Part shown: in pieces, positions 9,543 to 18,938 of the stretch
How positions within the stretch are numbered: position 1 is the stretch's first letter
Layout of the letters: each line of letters opens with the position of its first letter
Assembly (NCBI GenBank): GCA_027307115.1
Contig: DAHUXN010000007.1
Coordinates: forward strand, 1 to 64,000
Direction: 5' to 3'
Length of the DNA stretch: 64,000 nt
DNA from: Acidobacteriota bacterium
Lineage (GTDB): Bacteria > Acidobacteriota > Terriglobia > Acidiferrales > UBA7541
Program-made: the position numbers and the translations under genes
Notes under the pieces: generated by a model
The model's database searches: none
What the model was told of the DNA's origin: nothing
The model's input: the letters and a program-made list of their open reading frames with translations, nothing else

Positions 9543-9575
9543 GATTTTCCCCCTCGAAGATTTTTAATAGACGCT

Positions 9576-10460
9576 CTATCTCTGCGCCGCCTTGCCCAAC
9601 ACCGCTTCCATCGTATGGCCAATTTCCGCGGGGCTCTGCACCGTATGAATCCCCGCCGCTTGCATAGCCGCGTATTTTGTCTTCGCTGTTCCCTGGCCTC
9701 CGCTGATGATGGCGCCCGCGTGGCCCATGCGTCGCCCTGGAGGCGCAGTTTGTCCCGCTACGAACCCGACCACTGGCTTCTTGACGTGCGTCTTGATAAA
9801 TTCCGCCGCCACTTCCTCGGCGTTTCCCCCGATTTCGCCAATCATTACAATCGCGTGGGTATCCGCATCATCATTGAACAATTTGATCGCGTCGAGGAAA
9901 CTCGTTCCGATAATTGGATCGCCCCCGATGCCGATGCACGTCGATTGCCCGATGCCGAGTCGCGTGAGTTGGTCGACGGCCTCATACGTCAGCGTTCCGC
10001 TGCGGCTCACCAGTCCGACGTGTCCCGCTTTGTGAATATGCCCCGGCATGATTCCGATTTTGCACTTGCCCGGCGAAATCAGCCCGGGGCAATTTGGTCC
10101 AATCAGCCGTGTATTCGAAGCACGCAGTTCCGCGGCCACCCGCACCATGTCGAGTGTTGGAGTGCCTTCCGTGATGCACACAACCAGTGGCAGGCGCGAA
10201 TCGATCGCTTCGAGAATCGCATCCGCGGCAAACGGGGGCGGCACAAAAATCACGGACGCATTCGCGCCCGTTTCCTTGACCGCGTCGGCAACAGTGTTGA
10301 ACACGGGCACCTCGAGATGTTTCGTTCCGCCTTTCCCGGGCGTCACTCCCGCAACCACCTTCGTGCCGTACGCAATCATTTGCTCCGCGTGAAATCCACC
10401 CTCGCGCCCGGTCAGGCCCTGCACGACGACGCGTGTCTTCTGATCAATCAGCACGCTCAT
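9576..10460 (-). CDS. sucD: Succinyl-CoA synthetase alpha subunit
   Basis: SucD forms the alpha subunit of succinyl-CoA synthetase, which converts succinyl-CoA to succinate in the TCA cycle with substrate-level phosphorylation. The N-terminal CoA-binding Rossmann domain begins with [19 protein letters not shown] and contains the conserved PPPFAADAI. The phosphorylated histidine is H247 in [12 protein letters not shown]. The ATG at 10460 overlaps the sucC stop in the sequence ATGA, which supports translational coupling and gives 294 residues, the expected size. The same frame stays open upstream inside sucC, but only as a shadow. The two subunits work as a heterodimer or heterotetramer in the cytoplasm. 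Confidence 0.98.
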   Translation of the reverse strand: MSVLIDQKTRVVVQGLTGREGGFHAEQMIAYGTKVVAGVTPGKGGTKHLEVPVFNTVADAVKETGANASVIFVPPPFAADAILEAIDSRLPLVVCITEGTPTLDMVRVAAELRASNTRLIGPNCPGLISPGKCKIGIMPGHIHKAGHVGLVSRSGTLTYEAVDQLTRLGIGQSTCIGIGGDPIIGTSFLDAIKLFNDDADTHAIVMIGEIGGNAEEVAAEFIKTHVKKPVVGFVAGQTAPPGRRMGHAGAIISGGQGTAKTKYAAMQAAGIHTVQSPAEIGHTMEAVLGKAAQR

Positions 10461-11626
10461 CGCGCGCCTCCGGCCAGCGCCACGACTTTTTCCGCACCGT
10501 CTTTCATTCCGGCGGCCACGGTAAAATTCAACCCTGAAGTTTTCAAGATTTCCTTTCCCTTCTCCACGTTTGTGCCTTCCATTCGCACCACCACCGGCAC
10601 TTTGATATTCAGGTCGTGCGCCGCGTTCACCACGCCCGTCGCCAGCACGTCGCAGCGCAGAATACCTCCGAAAATATTGATGAACACGGCGCGCACATTC
10701 GGATCGCCCAGCAAAATCTTGAACGCATTTTTCACCTGTTCCGCCGAAGCGCCGCCGCCCACGTCCAGAAAATTCGCGGGGCTTCCTCCGGAAAGCTTGA
10801 TGATGTCCATGGTGGCCATCGCGAGTCCCGCGCCATTCACCATGCACGCCACATTGCCATCGAGCTTGATGTAGTTCAGCTTGAACTTCGAGGCTTCCAC
10901 TTCGAGCGGCGTCTCTTCGTCCAGGTCGCGCATGTCACGAATTTCAGGATGCCGCCCAAGTGCATTGTCGTCAAAAACCATTTTCGCATCCAGCGCCACT
11001 AGCCGGCCGTCTCCCGTCACGACGCAGGGATTGATTTCGAGAAGCGAAGCGTCCGTCTCCACAAATGCGCGATAGAGCGATTGAAAAAATGGCACTGCGA
11101 CGTTGACAAGTTCCGGCGCGAGGCCGAGGCCGAAAGCGAGTTTGCGAATTTGATATGGCTGCAAGCCCGTCGCGGGGTGAATCGTCTCGCGCAAAATCGC
11201 TTCGGGATGCTCCTTCGCCACCTCCTCGATTTCCATTCCACCGGCGGCGCTGGCCATGAACACGGGCGCTTCCGCTACCCGGTCCACCAAAATACTCAAG
11301 TAAAGCTCGCGCTTGATGTCGAGGCCTTCTTCAATCAGTAGGCGATGAACGATTCGTCCCTCAGGACCCGTCTGCGGAGTCACCAGTTTCATCCCCAGAA
11401 TTTGCCCGGCGAGTTCAGACGCTTGCTCCGCCGAGCGCGCCAGCTTCACGCCACCAGCCTTCCCGCGTCCGCCCGCGTGGATTTGCGCCTTCACCACAAC
11501 CACCGGAGTTCCCAACTTCTCAGCCGCTGTTTTCGCATCCTCTTTTTTAAACACGACTTCGCCGCGCGGCGTCGGTACGCCGAATTTTGCGAGAATGGAC
11601 TTGGCCTGATATTCGTGTATCTTCAT
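10457..11626 (-). CDS. sucC: Succinyl-CoA synthetase beta subunit (ADP-forming type)
   Basis: SucC carries the ATP-grasp domain that binds the nucleotide and the C-terminal domain that contacts succinate. The start [18 protein letters not shown] is classic, and [18 protein letters not shown] forms the nucleotide-binding loop. [12 protein letters not shown] and [11 protein letters not shown] supply metal-binding residues. FLDVGGGAS and [10 protein letters not shown] mark the ligase domain. At 389 residues it is full length. A purine-rich GGAAGG lies just before the ATG. It is the first gene of the sucC-sucD-ndk-DUF2905-xseA set. A TGTGATAAT stretch on the minus strand, just upstream of the gene, resembles an extended -10 element, but no clear -35 was found. 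Confidence 0.98.
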   Translation of the reverse strand: MKIHEYQAKSILAKFGVPTPRGEVVFKKEDAKTAAEKLGTPVVVVKAQIHAGGRGKAGGVKLARSAEQASELAGQILGMKLVTPQTGPEGRIVHRLLIEEGLDIKRELYLSILVDRVAEAPVFMASAAGGMEIEEVAKEHPEAILRETIHPATGLQPYQIRKLAFGLGLAPELVNVAVPFFQSLYRAFVETDASLLEINPCVVTGDGRLVALDAKMVFDDNALGRHPEIRDMRDLDEETPLEVEASKFKLNYIKLDGNVACMVNGAGLAMATMDIIKLSGGSPANFLDVGGGASAEQVKNAFKILLGDPNVRAVFINIFGGILRCDVLATGVVNAAHDLNIKVPVVVRMEGTNVEKGKEILKTSGLNFTVAAGMKDGAEKVVALAGGAR

Positions 11627-11742
11627 TGACCTTCCAGTAGTGCTAAAATTATCACACGCTCAAAGCCAGCCAGTTTACTGCGGAATGCAAAGAGCGAGCA
11701 AGGCGGAGATTGCCTCAGTCTGTGGCACAGCGGAAAGGAAAA

Positions 11743-12147
11743 ATGAAATACAAGAAGCGGCGCAACGCCGGAGGGAATGCGAAGCCTCGCTTGGCCGGCG
11801 TGGAGCTCTACTTCGATGACCTGGAAGACGCGACACGCTTTTGCCGAAACGGCCTCGGACTTCCAATTCGCAACAAGCAGAAGGGGCATCACGCGCAGTT
11901 CGATGCCGGCGCCAGCTTTATCTGTCTGGAGCGCAAAGGCGCTGAAAATTATCCGTCCGGGGACAAAGCTGTGCTGTTTCTGCAGGTTCCGGATCTCGCC
12001 GCCGCGATTTCCCGGATTGGCCGCGAGCAAATCGTGCGCTACGCACCCAGCGCCGATCGGCGCGGGGGCGCATGGGCCGTCTGTCACGACCCGGAAGGGC
12101 ATAACATATTGTTACTGCAAACAAAATCTCGAACGGCGCGGCGATGA
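11743..12147 (+). CDS. VOC (glyoxalase/bleomycin-resistance) superfamily protein
   Basis: This protein of 134 residues shows the vicinal-oxygen-chelate fold pattern. It opens with LAGVELYFDDLEDATRFCRNGLGL, a typical first beta-alpha unit, here cited by position (about residues 20-42). It ends with the metal-site-like DPEGHNILLLQ. Histidines and glutamates in the expected strands suggest metal binding, but the reaction is unknown. The ATG at 11743 is chosen because GGAAAGGA lies just upstream; a TTG at 11710 is a weaker alternative. Its stop overlaps the trpD start by four bases (ATGA), so the two are probably translated together. No known step of tryptophan synthesis needs a VOC enzyme. Family level is secure, function is not. 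Confidence 0.8.
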   Translation: MKYKKRRNAGGNAKPRLAGVELYFDDLEDATRFCRNGLGLPIRNKQKGHHAQFDAGASFICLERKGAENYPSGDKAVLFLQVPDLAAAISRIGREQIVRYAPSADRRGGAWAVCHDPEGHNILLLQTKSRTARR

Positions 12148-13205
12148 TTCTCGAAGCGCTGGAAAAAATCATCGCGGGCGAAGACCTTTCGCGCGTCGAA
12201 GCCGAAGCCGCGATGGAGCAGATCCTCTCCGGCAACGCTTCCGACGCGTTGATTGCTGGCTTGCTCACCACGCTGCGCATGAAAGGCGAAACCGTCGACG
12301 AACTCGTTGGCTTCGCCACGGCGATGCGTCGTCACGCCACGCCAATTTTTCCCGCGGGCCGCGTGCGCGTTGACGAAATGCTCGTCGATACATGCGGAAC
12401 CGGCGGCGACGGCTCCTGCACGTTCAACGTTTCCACCGCTGCTGCGTTCGTGGTTGCCGGTGCGGGCGTTCGTGTTGCGAAGCACGGCAACCGCTCGGTC
12501 AGTTCGCGCTGCGGCTCGGCGGACGTCCTCGAACAACTTGGCATCTCGCTCGATCAGCCCGCCGAACGCGTTGGACGCGCCATCGATGAAGTCGGTATCG
12601 GCTTTCTGTTCGCTCCTGCCATGCACACGGCGATGAAACATGCCATGCCCGCGCGGCGCCAATTGAAAATGCGCACGGTGTTTAATTTGCTTGGCCCGCT
12701 CACGAACCCCGCAGGAGCTTCCGCGCAAGTCGTTGGCGTTTCCGCGGCGGGCGCTACGGAACTTCTGGCACGTGCGCTCGACGAGCTTGGCGTTCGCCGT
12801 GCGTTCGTCGTCCATGGCGCCGATGGCATGGACGAGATTTCGCTGAGCGGCGAAACGTACGTCACGGAAGTGAACAATCGCGTGATTCGCAGCTATACAG
12901 TCGTGCCCGAGGATTTCCGCTTGCGCCGCGCGCCTTCTGACGCGATTCGCGGTGGCAACGCCAAACATAACGCCGAAATTATTCACAAAATTTTCGGCCG
13001 CGGAATGCTTTACCGCGAGCACGGCCCGCATCGCGATATCGTGTTGGCGAACGCCGCGGCCGCGCTCGTTGCCGCCGGCCGCGCAACCGATTTTCTTGAT
13101 GGCGTGCGTCTCGCCACGGAATCGATTGATTCGGGCGCCGCGCGCGCCAAGCTCGACGAGCTGATTCGCTTCTCTCAAGCCAAGGACGCCACGGCAGCTG
13201 GCTAG
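12144..13205 (+). CDS. trpD: Anthranilate phosphoribosyltransferase
   Basis: TrpD joins anthranilate to 5-phosphoribosyl pyrophosphate, the second committed step of tryptophan synthesis. The PRPP-binding loop GTGGDGS is at residues 85-91, with NVST and KHGNR (113-117) after it. The magnesium-binding acidic pair appears in GADGMDEIS, and GPLTNPA is also conserved. The length of 353 residues is normal. The ATG overlaps the stop of the VOC gene. The genes for the preceding step (trpE, trpG) lie about 4 kb away on the other strand, and trpB, trpA, trpC and trpF are not in the window. The pathway genes are therefore dispersed. Confidence 0.97.
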   Translation: MILEALEKIIAGEDLSRVEAEAAMEQILSGNASDALIAGLLTTLRMKGETVDELVGFATAMRRHATPIFPAGRVRVDEMLVDTCGTGGDGSCTFNVSTAAAFVVAGAGVRVAKHGNRSVSSRCGSADVLEQLGISLDQPAERVGRAIDEVGIGFLFAPAMHTAMKHAMPARRQLKMRTVFNLLGPLTNPAGASAQVVGVSAAGATELLARALDELGVRRAFVVHGADGMDEISLSGETYVTEVNNRVIRSYTVVPEDFRLRRAPSDAIRGGNAKHNAEIIHKIFGRGMLYREHGPHRDIVLANAAAALVAAGRATDFLDGVRLATESIDSGAARAKLDELIRFSQAKDATAAG

Positions 13206-13221
13206 ATTTGGCTTTGTCGTG

Positions 13222-13977
13222 CTACCCCTGTTCCCGCAGACTCCGCACCGCATACGCAAAGCTCGCCAGCGCAAAAATCGCAAATCCGATTGCTTCAAGC
13301 AGGATTTGCCGCGGCGCACCCAATCCAATTGACCCGTAGCGCAGCAAATCCACCTGCCACGTGATTGGATTTGCGAGCGCTGTGATGCGGAACCATCGTG
13401 GCAATGGCGCAAGCGGGTAGAACATCGAGCTGGCAAAGAGAAGAACAAAGTACGACACGTTCACCACGCTGTTGAACAAATCGTTGCGCCGGATCTTCAG
13501 CGCGAACGTAGCGTAGAAGAAAAACCACCCCGCCGTGCCGCCGACGACGCCCGCGGTCAAAATGGGCAGCGCACTCCAGTGCAAATGGATTTTGAGCAGC
13601 AGGCAACCGGCCGCAATCGTGATTGCCGCTTGCACGATCCCAATGCAAATATTGAACAGAACTTTCCCAAGCAAATACTCTGAGCGCCGCATGGGATAGG
13701 TCAACATCTCGAAAAAAATTCCATTGTCGCGGTCGAGGAAAAACGCCCACGAACTCGTGGTGGCGATACCCAAGCTGGCCATTCCCAGCACTCCTGCGAG
13801 AAAAAACGAGTTGTAGTCGAGGCCCGCGTTGAGTGAGGGCGCCCCGAGCGCCGCGTTCACGCCGATGCCGAAGACCAGCAAATAGAGCAACGGATAGAAC
13901 AAATCGAAAAACAAAAACGTCGTGTTCGTGGCGCGGATTTTGCTTTCGCGATAAACAATCGCGGCAAGAGGATTCAT
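13222..13977 (-). CDS. ABC-2 type transporter permease
   Basis: This is the membrane half of an ABC-2 (DrrB/NodJ-like) exporter, with about six hydrophobic segments in 251 residues. The motifs FFDLFYPLLYLLVFGIG near the N-terminus and MLTYPMRRSEYLLGKVLF in the middle are typical of this family. The ATG at 13977 is preferred over the GTG at 13986, because AAGGAGG sits 10 bases before the ATG and only one base before the GTG. It begins 5 bases after the ATPase stop, so the two are co-translated. The substrate is unknown: drugs, lipids or polysaccharides are all handled by relatives. The gene converges on trpD with a 16-base gap. Confidence 0.9.
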   Translation of the reverse strand: MNPLAAIVYRESKIRATNTTFLFFDLFYPLLYLLVFGIGVNAALGAPSLNAGLDYNSFFLAGVLGMASLGIATTSSWAFFLDRDNGIFFEMLTYPMRRSEYLLGKVLFNICIGIVQAAITIAAGCLLLKIHLHWSALPILTAGVVGGTAGWFFFYATFALKIRRNDLFNSVVNVSYFVLLFASSMFYPLAPLPRWFRITALANPITWQVDLLRYGSIGLGAPRQILLEAIGFAIFALASFAYAVRSLREQG

Positions 13978-13982
13978 GGCCT

Positions 13983-14924
13983 TCACGCCTCCTTGGTCAA
14001 CTCGACAAAAATATCTTCCAGACTCGCGCCGCTCACTTCCACGCGCAGCACGCGCCCTTTCTTTGATAGCGCGCTCACAATATCAAGCACTTGTGCCTCC
14101 TCGACCTTGAGCGCAATCTCGATCGTGTTGTCATCGATGTGCGATCGCAGTGGGCCAAGCCGTGCCATATCCTCCGCGATCGTTTCCGGCAAGCGGTCAA
14201 ACGTCAAAACAATTTCGTACACTCCTGCGGAAAGCAGCTTGAGCGCGTTCAAGTCGCCGCGCGCCACTTGCCGTCCGCGATTCATGATTAAAATGTCGTC
14301 GCAAAGCTCTTCCGCTTCGTTCAAGATTTGCGTCGTCAGCACAATTGTGCGTCCCTTGGCCGATTCCTCGCGCAAATAGCCCATCACCGCGCGCTTCAAA
14401 ATCGGGTCCATGCCCGTGGAGAATTCATCGAGGAACACCACCGGCGTCTCGACCATGAAAACTTTTGATACTTGCACGCGCCGCCGCGAACCGCCGCTCA
14501 AGTCCTGCACTTTCTGATCCGCATGCGTCGCAATCTGGAATTTCTCCATCACGATGCCGGCGCGCCGCCGTGCTTCCGCCGCGGGCAGCCCGTGGAAACG
14601 CGCGAACGTCAGCAAATTGTCGCGCACGCTCAAAAACAATTCTGCCGCCGTCTCCTGCAGCACCATTGAAATCTGCCGCCGCACTTCGAGCGGCCGTGTC
14701 ACCACGTCAAAGCCCTCGATCCGCGCCGCGCCGCTCGTCGGTCGTAGCAGCGTCGCCAGCACTTTCAGCAAAGTCGTCTTTCCCGCGCCGTTCGGCCCCA
14801 GCAATCCGAAAATTTCGCCTCGTGGCACGGAGAAGCTGATGCCGTCGACCGCGCGCACCGGCGATTGCCCCTGCCGCTCATAAACTTTTGTTAAATTGTC
14901 GACTTCCAGAGCAAAGTTGCTCAT
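13983..14924 (-). CDS. ABC transporter ATP-binding protein
   Basis: This is the nucleotide-binding subunit of the ABC-2 exporter, of the DrrA/CcmA type. Walker A is GPNGAGKT at residues 43-50, the Q-loop is near Q90, the signature is LSGGSRRR at 142-149, and Walker B is VVFLDEFS with D166-E167. A C-terminal extension of about 90 residues, common in DrrA-like ATPases, follows the catalytic domain. The ATG at 14924 has GGAGA about 8 bases upstream. The protein should work on the cytoplasmic face with the permease encoded immediately downstream. Nothing nearby reveals the cargo. Confidence 0.95.
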   Translation of the reverse strand: MSNFALEVDNLTKVYERQGQSPVRAVDGISFSVPRGEIFGLLGPNGAGKTTLLKVLATLLRPTSGAARIEGFDVVTRPLEVRRQISMVLQETAAELFLSVRDNLLTFARFHGLPAAEARRRAGIVMEKFQIATHADQKVQDLSGGSRRRVQVSKVFMVETPVVFLDEFSTGMDPILKRAVMGYLREESAKGRTIVLTTQILNEAEELCDDILIMNRGRQVARGDLNALKLLSAGVYEIVLTFDRLPETIAEDMARLGPLRSHIDDNTIEIALKVEEAQVLDIVSALSKKGRVLRVEVSGASLEDIFVELTKEA

Positions 14925-15265
14925 TAAAGTTCTCCGTAGCTATGCTGCGCACGCAGCAAAAACGCTCAGAAAGTGGTTGAGTGGGAAAAACTAAAAATCG
15001 GGCGCCGACGCGCGAAAGCGTTTCGCTTCCGGCCGGGAGTTACAGCAGAGGCTTAATGATTCTCATGGGGCAATCTGCCCTTTCGTATTGCGTTCGGAGA
15101 CTCTACGCAGCCCTCACGCGAATGTCAATTATTTTCGCCATTCGACGATACCATCGCGCTTCGTCAAAACGCCGACGGAAAATCGACCGCCGCGCAGTCA
15201 AAACGCTATAATCTCGCCGCCGGATAACTTAAGTACGCTGTATAGCTGGCTTTCAGGAGGCTCGA
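14925..15265. other. Divergent intergenic region with promoter
   Basis: This 341-base region lies between the divergent ABC ATPase and M20 peptidase genes. Overlapping short open frames show no coding character. The M20 side carries a good promoter and ribosome site (listed separately). On the ATPase side only a ribosome site is evident. No riboswitch or RNA gene was recognised. Confidence 0.6.
15183..15212 (+). promoter_or_regulatory. Candidate sigma-70 promoter of the M20 peptidase
   Basis: A perfect -10 hexamer TATAAT at 15207-15212 is preceded, after 18 bases, by TCGACC at 15183-15188, which matches the -35 consensus at 4/6 positions. The ribosome site AGGAGG (15255-15260) and the ATG at 15266 follow at a normal distance, giving a leader of roughly 45 bases. 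Confidence 0.5.
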
Positions 15266-16807
15266 ATGAAACGCGTTGCCATTCTAACCGTTGCGATGAT
15301 GTTTTTTTCCATGTCGGCCGCTGCTCAAGATAATTCCGCCGCGGCGCGCGTCGTCTCCTCCGTCCGCGTCTATCGAGTGGCCCACGAGCCGCAAATCATC
15401 AGCGAATTCGTCAGCCTGCTCTCGATTCCCAATGTCGCCTCAGACACGCCAAACATTCAGCGCAACGCGACGGCGCTGGTCGCGATGCTCAACCGCCGCG
15501 GTTTCCACACGCAACTTTTGCCGATTCCAGGACGCGGCCCCGTCGTTTTTGGCGATCTCGAGTCGCCAGCCGCCAAAGGGACGGTGATTTTTTATTGTCA
15601 CTATGACGGCCAGCCCGTCAACCCAAGCCACTGGACCGGCACCCAGCCTTTTGTTCCCGCGCTGCGCACCAACACGATCGACGCGGGCGGGCAACTGATT
15701 CCCTTTCCGGAAAAGTCTGGAAGTTATGAGGACGATTGGAGGCTTTACGCACGCTCGGCGGCGGACGACAAGGCGCCAATCATTGCCCTGCTTGCGGCAG
15801 TCGATGCATTGCGCGCCAATCACATTCCCCTCGCCATAAATCTAAAGCTCGTCCTCGAAGGCGAGGAAGAAGACAGCTCGCCGCATCTCGCCGCCACGGT
15901 CGCCGCGCACAAAAATCTTTTCGCTGGCAACTTGCTCATCACCGCCGACGGGCCCATCGATCAGAGCGGCCGCCCGCTCGTCTTTTTCGGAAACCGCGGC
16001 GTGATCTCTGTGCGCATCACTGTGTTCGGCCCGCTCCATCCGCTGCACAGTGGACATTACGGCAACTGGGCGCCCAATCCCGCGATGAGCCTCGCAAAAT
16101 TACTGGCCACAATGAAGGACGACGACGGCCACGTGCTCGTCGCGGGCTTTTACGACAACGTGGTTCCTCTTGGTCCAGCCGAACGCAAAGCCATCGCCGA
16201 AGCGCCCGACAATGACGCGAAGCTTTTGCGCACTTTCGGTCTGGCCGCGCCGCATGGCGGTGGCAAGAAACTTCTCGAATTGCTTAATGAGCCTTCGCTC
16301 AATATTGACGGCCTCCAAAGCGGCTGGACGGGAGCACAAGCGAAAACGATTATTCCAGACACGGCTTCTGCTTCGCTCGACATGCGCCTGGTGAAAAACG
16401 CAGGACCTGACCAGGAATTCAGCCGCCTCGTCGCGCATATCCGCAAACAAGGCTTTTACGTAATTGATCGCGAACCCACCATGGACGAACGCGCAAAATA
16501 TCCGCGCATCGCCGAAGTGACTCACGACAACGGCTACCCCGCCACGCGCACGCCGATGGATTTGCCGATATCCCAAGCGCTGATGCGCGTCGTTGACGCT
16601 GCCGCCAGCCAGCCTGCCGTGAAAATTCCTCTCATCGGCGGCAGCGTGCCCATGTACATCTTCAACGATATGGGACTGCCCGTTATCGGCGTACCCATCG
16701 TCAATTTCGACGACAACCAGCACAGCGCAAACGAAAATCTCCGCATCGGCAATTTGTGGTCCGGCATGGAAATCTACGCAGCAATCCTCGCGGGATTACG
16801 CTGGTAA
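15266..16807 (+). CDS. Exported M20 family metallopeptidase
   Basis: This is a zinc-dependent M20 peptidase (the carboxypeptidase/dipeptidase group) of 513 residues with a signal peptide (MKRVAILTVAMMFFSMSAAAQ). Metal-site motifs include CHYDGQPV (first His/Asp pair), SAADDKAP (bridging Asp), LEGEEEDSS (catalytic and ligand Glu pair) and the late region DNQHSANE with the C-terminal histidine. A lid/dimerisation domain interrupts the catalytic domain, as usual. It should hydrolyse small peptides or acylated amino acids in the periplasm. The ATG has AGGAGG 5 bases upstream. The gene converges on trpG with only 6 bases between stops. Specificity cannot be read from the sequence. Confidence 0.93.
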   Translation: MKRVAILTVAMMFFSMSAAAQDNSAAARVVSSVRVYRVAHEPQIISEFVSLLSIPNVASDTPNIQRNATALVAMLNRRGFHTQLLPIPGRGPVVFGDLESPAAKGTVIFYCHYDGQPVNPSHWTGTQPFVPALRTNTIDAGGQLIPFPEKSGSYEDDWRLYARSAADDKAPIIALLAAVDALRANHIPLAINLKLVLEGEEEDSSPHLAATVAAHKNLFAGNLLITADGPIDQSGRPLVFFGNRGVISVRITVFGPLHPLHSGHYGNWAPNPAMSLAKLLATMKDDDGHVLVAGFYDNVVPLGPAERKAIAEAPDNDAKLLRTFGLAAPHGGGKKLLELLNEPSLNIDGLQSGWTGAQAKTIIPDTASASLDMRLVKNAGPDQEFSRLVAHIRKQGFYVIDREPTMDERAKYPRIAEVTHDNGYPATRTPMDLPISQALMRVVDAAASQPAVKIPLIGGSVPMYIFNDMGLPVIGVPIVNFDDNQHSANENLRIGNLWSGMEIYAAILAGLRW

Positions 16808-16813
16808 AAAAAT

Positions 16814-17377
16814 TTACAGCGAGAGGAAATTTTCGAGCAGGTGAAAGCCTTCGCCGGTGAGGACGGACTCAGGATGGAACTGCACGCCTTCGACGGGGAA
16901 TTTGCGGTGGCGCAGGCCCATGACAGTGCCGTCGGCGGTTTCCGCGGAAATTTCGAGGCAGCGCGGCAGGGTGCGCCGCTCCACAATCAGCGAGTGATAT
17001 CGCGTCGCCTCAAAATTCTGCGGCAGCTTGCGAAAAATGGTCTTGCCATCGTGATGAATCTCGCTCGTCTTGCCGTGCATGATTTTCTTGGCGCGGATCA
17101 CTTTGCCGCCAAATGCGTCGCCAATCGCCTGATGGCCTAAGCAGACTCCGAGGATGGGAATCTTACTCGCAAAACGCTGAATCAGCGCCACGCTTATACC
17201 TGCCTCGCGCGGCGTGCACGGCCCGGGAGAAATAATGATGCGCTCCGGCCCCAGCTTCTCCACTTCGTCCAACGTGATCGCGTCGTTCCGCCGCACTTCA
17301 ACTTTCTGCCTCATCTGGCCAAGGTACTGCGCCAGGTTATAGGTGAACGAATCGTAGTTATCGAGCAGCAGAATCAT
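16814..17377 (-). CDS. trpG: Anthranilate synthase component II (glutamine amidotransferase)
   Basis: This class I glutamine amidotransferase releases ammonia from glutamine for anthranilate synthase. The nucleophile is C79 in GVCLGHQA and the catalytic pair is H168/E170 in VQFHPES. The start [15 protein letters not shown] and the motif IISPGPCTP are typical of the TrpG/PabA group. At 187 residues it is full length. It lies 76 bases after trpE. In many bacteria one subunit serves both TrpE and PabB. Because it is next to trpE I call it trpG, but a double role in folate synthesis is possible. Confidence 0.95.
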   Translation of the reverse strand: MILLLDNYDSFTYNLAQYLGQMRQKVEVRRNDAITLDEVEKLGPERIIISPGPCTPREAGISVALIQRFASKIPILGVCLGHQAIGDAFGGKVIRAKKIMHGKTSEIHHDGKTIFRKLPQNFEATRYHSLIVERRTLPRCLEISAETADGTVMGLRHRKFPVEGVQFHPESVLTGEGFHLLENFLSL

Positions 17378-17453
17378 TCGCTTCTTTCGCCTCTGTTAAT
17401 GATGAGATGCATTTGCATCAAGATAAGGACCTGGCCGTATATCCGCTGCCTCG

Positions 17454-18938
17454 TTATATCGGCCGTTGCTTGCCTTGGTGCGCGATTTCCACGGCAATCA
17501 CCAGCGCGCGCGCTTTGTTGATTGTCTCCTGATATTCCTTTTCGGGCACGGAGTCCGCCACCACACCACCTCCTGCTTGGATGTGAACCTTCCCATCCTT
17601 GGCCACAAGCGTGCGCAAACCGATGCACGAATCGAGGTTCCCGGAAAAATCAAGATACAAAATCGCGCCTGCATAGATCCCGCGCCGCGTCGGCTCGAGC
17701 TCGTCGATAATTTCCATCGCGCGCACTTTCGGCGCGCCGCTCAGCGTTCCCGCGGGAAAGCACGCCATCAAAGCATCCAGGCAATCAATGTCCTTGCGCA
17801 ACCGCCCGCGCAAACTCGACACCAAGTGCATCACGTGCGAATAGCGCTCGACGAACATCAACTTCTCTACCTTTACCGAGCCGTATTCGCTGACGCGTCC
17901 CAAGTCGTTGCGTCCCAGGTCCACCAACATAATGTGCTCGGCGCGTTCTTTTGGATCAGTAAGCAGTTTCTTTTCGAGCGCTTTATCTTCGCGTTCGTCG
18001 CGGCCGCGCGGCAGCGTTCCCGCGATAGGCCGGTAGTACGCGTCGCGTCCTTGCACCTTCACCAGCATTTCCGGCGAACTTCCCACCACCGCCAGCTCGC
18101 CCAGGCGTAAAAAATAAAGATAGGGCGACGGGTTCACCACGCGCAGCGCGCGATAAATCTCAAATGGATCGGCCGTCGTGCGCGCGGAAAATCGTTGGCT
18201 CGGTACAACTTGAAAAATGTCCCCGGCTCGGATGTATTCCTTGGCTCTGCGAACCGCGGTCAGGTAACGCGACTTTGTGAAGTTCGAAGACACGCGCAAT
18301 GCCGACCGACCTTTCGCCTTGGGCGCTCTCGGCAACGGCTGTTCGAGCTTGCGGCGCGTGCGCGCGATTTCGCGCACCGCAGCGTCATATTTCGCGCGCA
18401 AACTTCCCTGCCCTTCGGTGAAAACGTTGCGCACAATCCATACTCGATGCTGCACATGGTCAAACACCACCAGCCCGTGAAAAAACATTAGCACGGCATC
18501 ATCCAGCTTCAGCTCATCTTCGCCCGTCGCCGGAATTCGTTCGATCAGCCGGACCATGTCGTATGCGAAATATCCAATCGCTCCACCCACGAGCGGTGGC
18601 AATCCGCTGACATTCACCGGACGGTACCGGCTCACACGGCTGCGCAGCAGTTCGATCGGATTCGCGTCGATTCTTTCGACGCGATTGCCAATCTCGACGC
18701 TGCATGAACGCCCACGTGACCGAAACACTTCCGCCGGATTCACGCCGAGAAACGTGTACCGTGCAATATTCTCGCCTCCCTCAACGCTTTCGAGTAAACA
18801 CGAATATTTCGCATCGCGCGCCAGCTTCAGATACGCGGCCACTGGCGTCAGCAAATCCGCGGTGATTGTCTCGTACACCGGAACGAAATTCCCTTTCCGC
18901 GCCAGTTTGCGAAACGTCTTGTAGTCGGGCTGGGTCAT
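17454..18938 (-). CDS. trpE: Anthranilate synthase component I
   Basis: TrpE makes anthranilate from chorismate with ammonia supplied by TrpG. The protein has 494 residues. The N-terminal domain carries the feedback-site motif LLESVEGGENIARYTFLG. The chorismate-binding domain contains FQVVPSQRF, GSSPEMLVKV, PIAGTLPRGRD, HIMLVDLGRNDLGRV, FPAGTLSGAPKVRAMEIIDELE and RRGIYAGAI (each shown here in part). The ATG at 18938 overlaps the aroDE stop in ATGA and agrees with the expected N-terminus; an extended frame upstream is not conserved in character. The LLES motif suggests feedback control by tryptophan. No leader peptide or attenuator was seen in front of it, since aroDE directly precedes it. Confidence 0.97.
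   Translation of the reverse strand: MTQPDYKTFRKLARKGNFVPVYETITADLLTPVAAYLKLARDAKYSCLLESVEGGENIARYTFLGVNPAEVFRSRGRSCSVEIGNRVERIDANPIELLRSRVSRYRPVNVSGLPPLVGGAIGYFAYDMVRLIERIPATGEDELKLDDAVLMFFHGLVVFDHVQHRVWIVRNVFTEGQGSLRAKYDAAVREIARTRRKLEQPLPRAPKAKGRSALRVSSNFTKSRYLTAVRRAKEYIRAGDIFQVVPSQRFSARTTADPFEIYRALRVVNPSPYLYFLRLGELAVVGSSPEMLVKVQGRDAYYRPIAGTLPRGRDEREDKALEKKLLTDPKERAEHIMLVDLGRNDLGRVSEYGSVKVEKLMFVERYSHVMHLVSSLRGRLRKDIDCLDALMACFPAGTLSGAPKVRAMEIIDELEPTRRGIYAGAILYLDFSGNLDSCIGLRTLVAKDGKVHIQAGGGVVADSVPEKEYQETINKARALVIAVEIAHQGKQRPI

Noticed and set aside
8847-10874. Long plus-strand open frame of about 675 codons
   Set aside because: It runs antisense to DUF2905, ndk and sucD, is rich in His and Arg, and has no recognisable domain. 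It is a shadow caused by high G+C and codon bias.
12084-13448. Minus-strand open frame of about 450 codons over trpD
   Set aside because: It is antisense to intact trpD with correct motifs and has no known domain or ribosome site.
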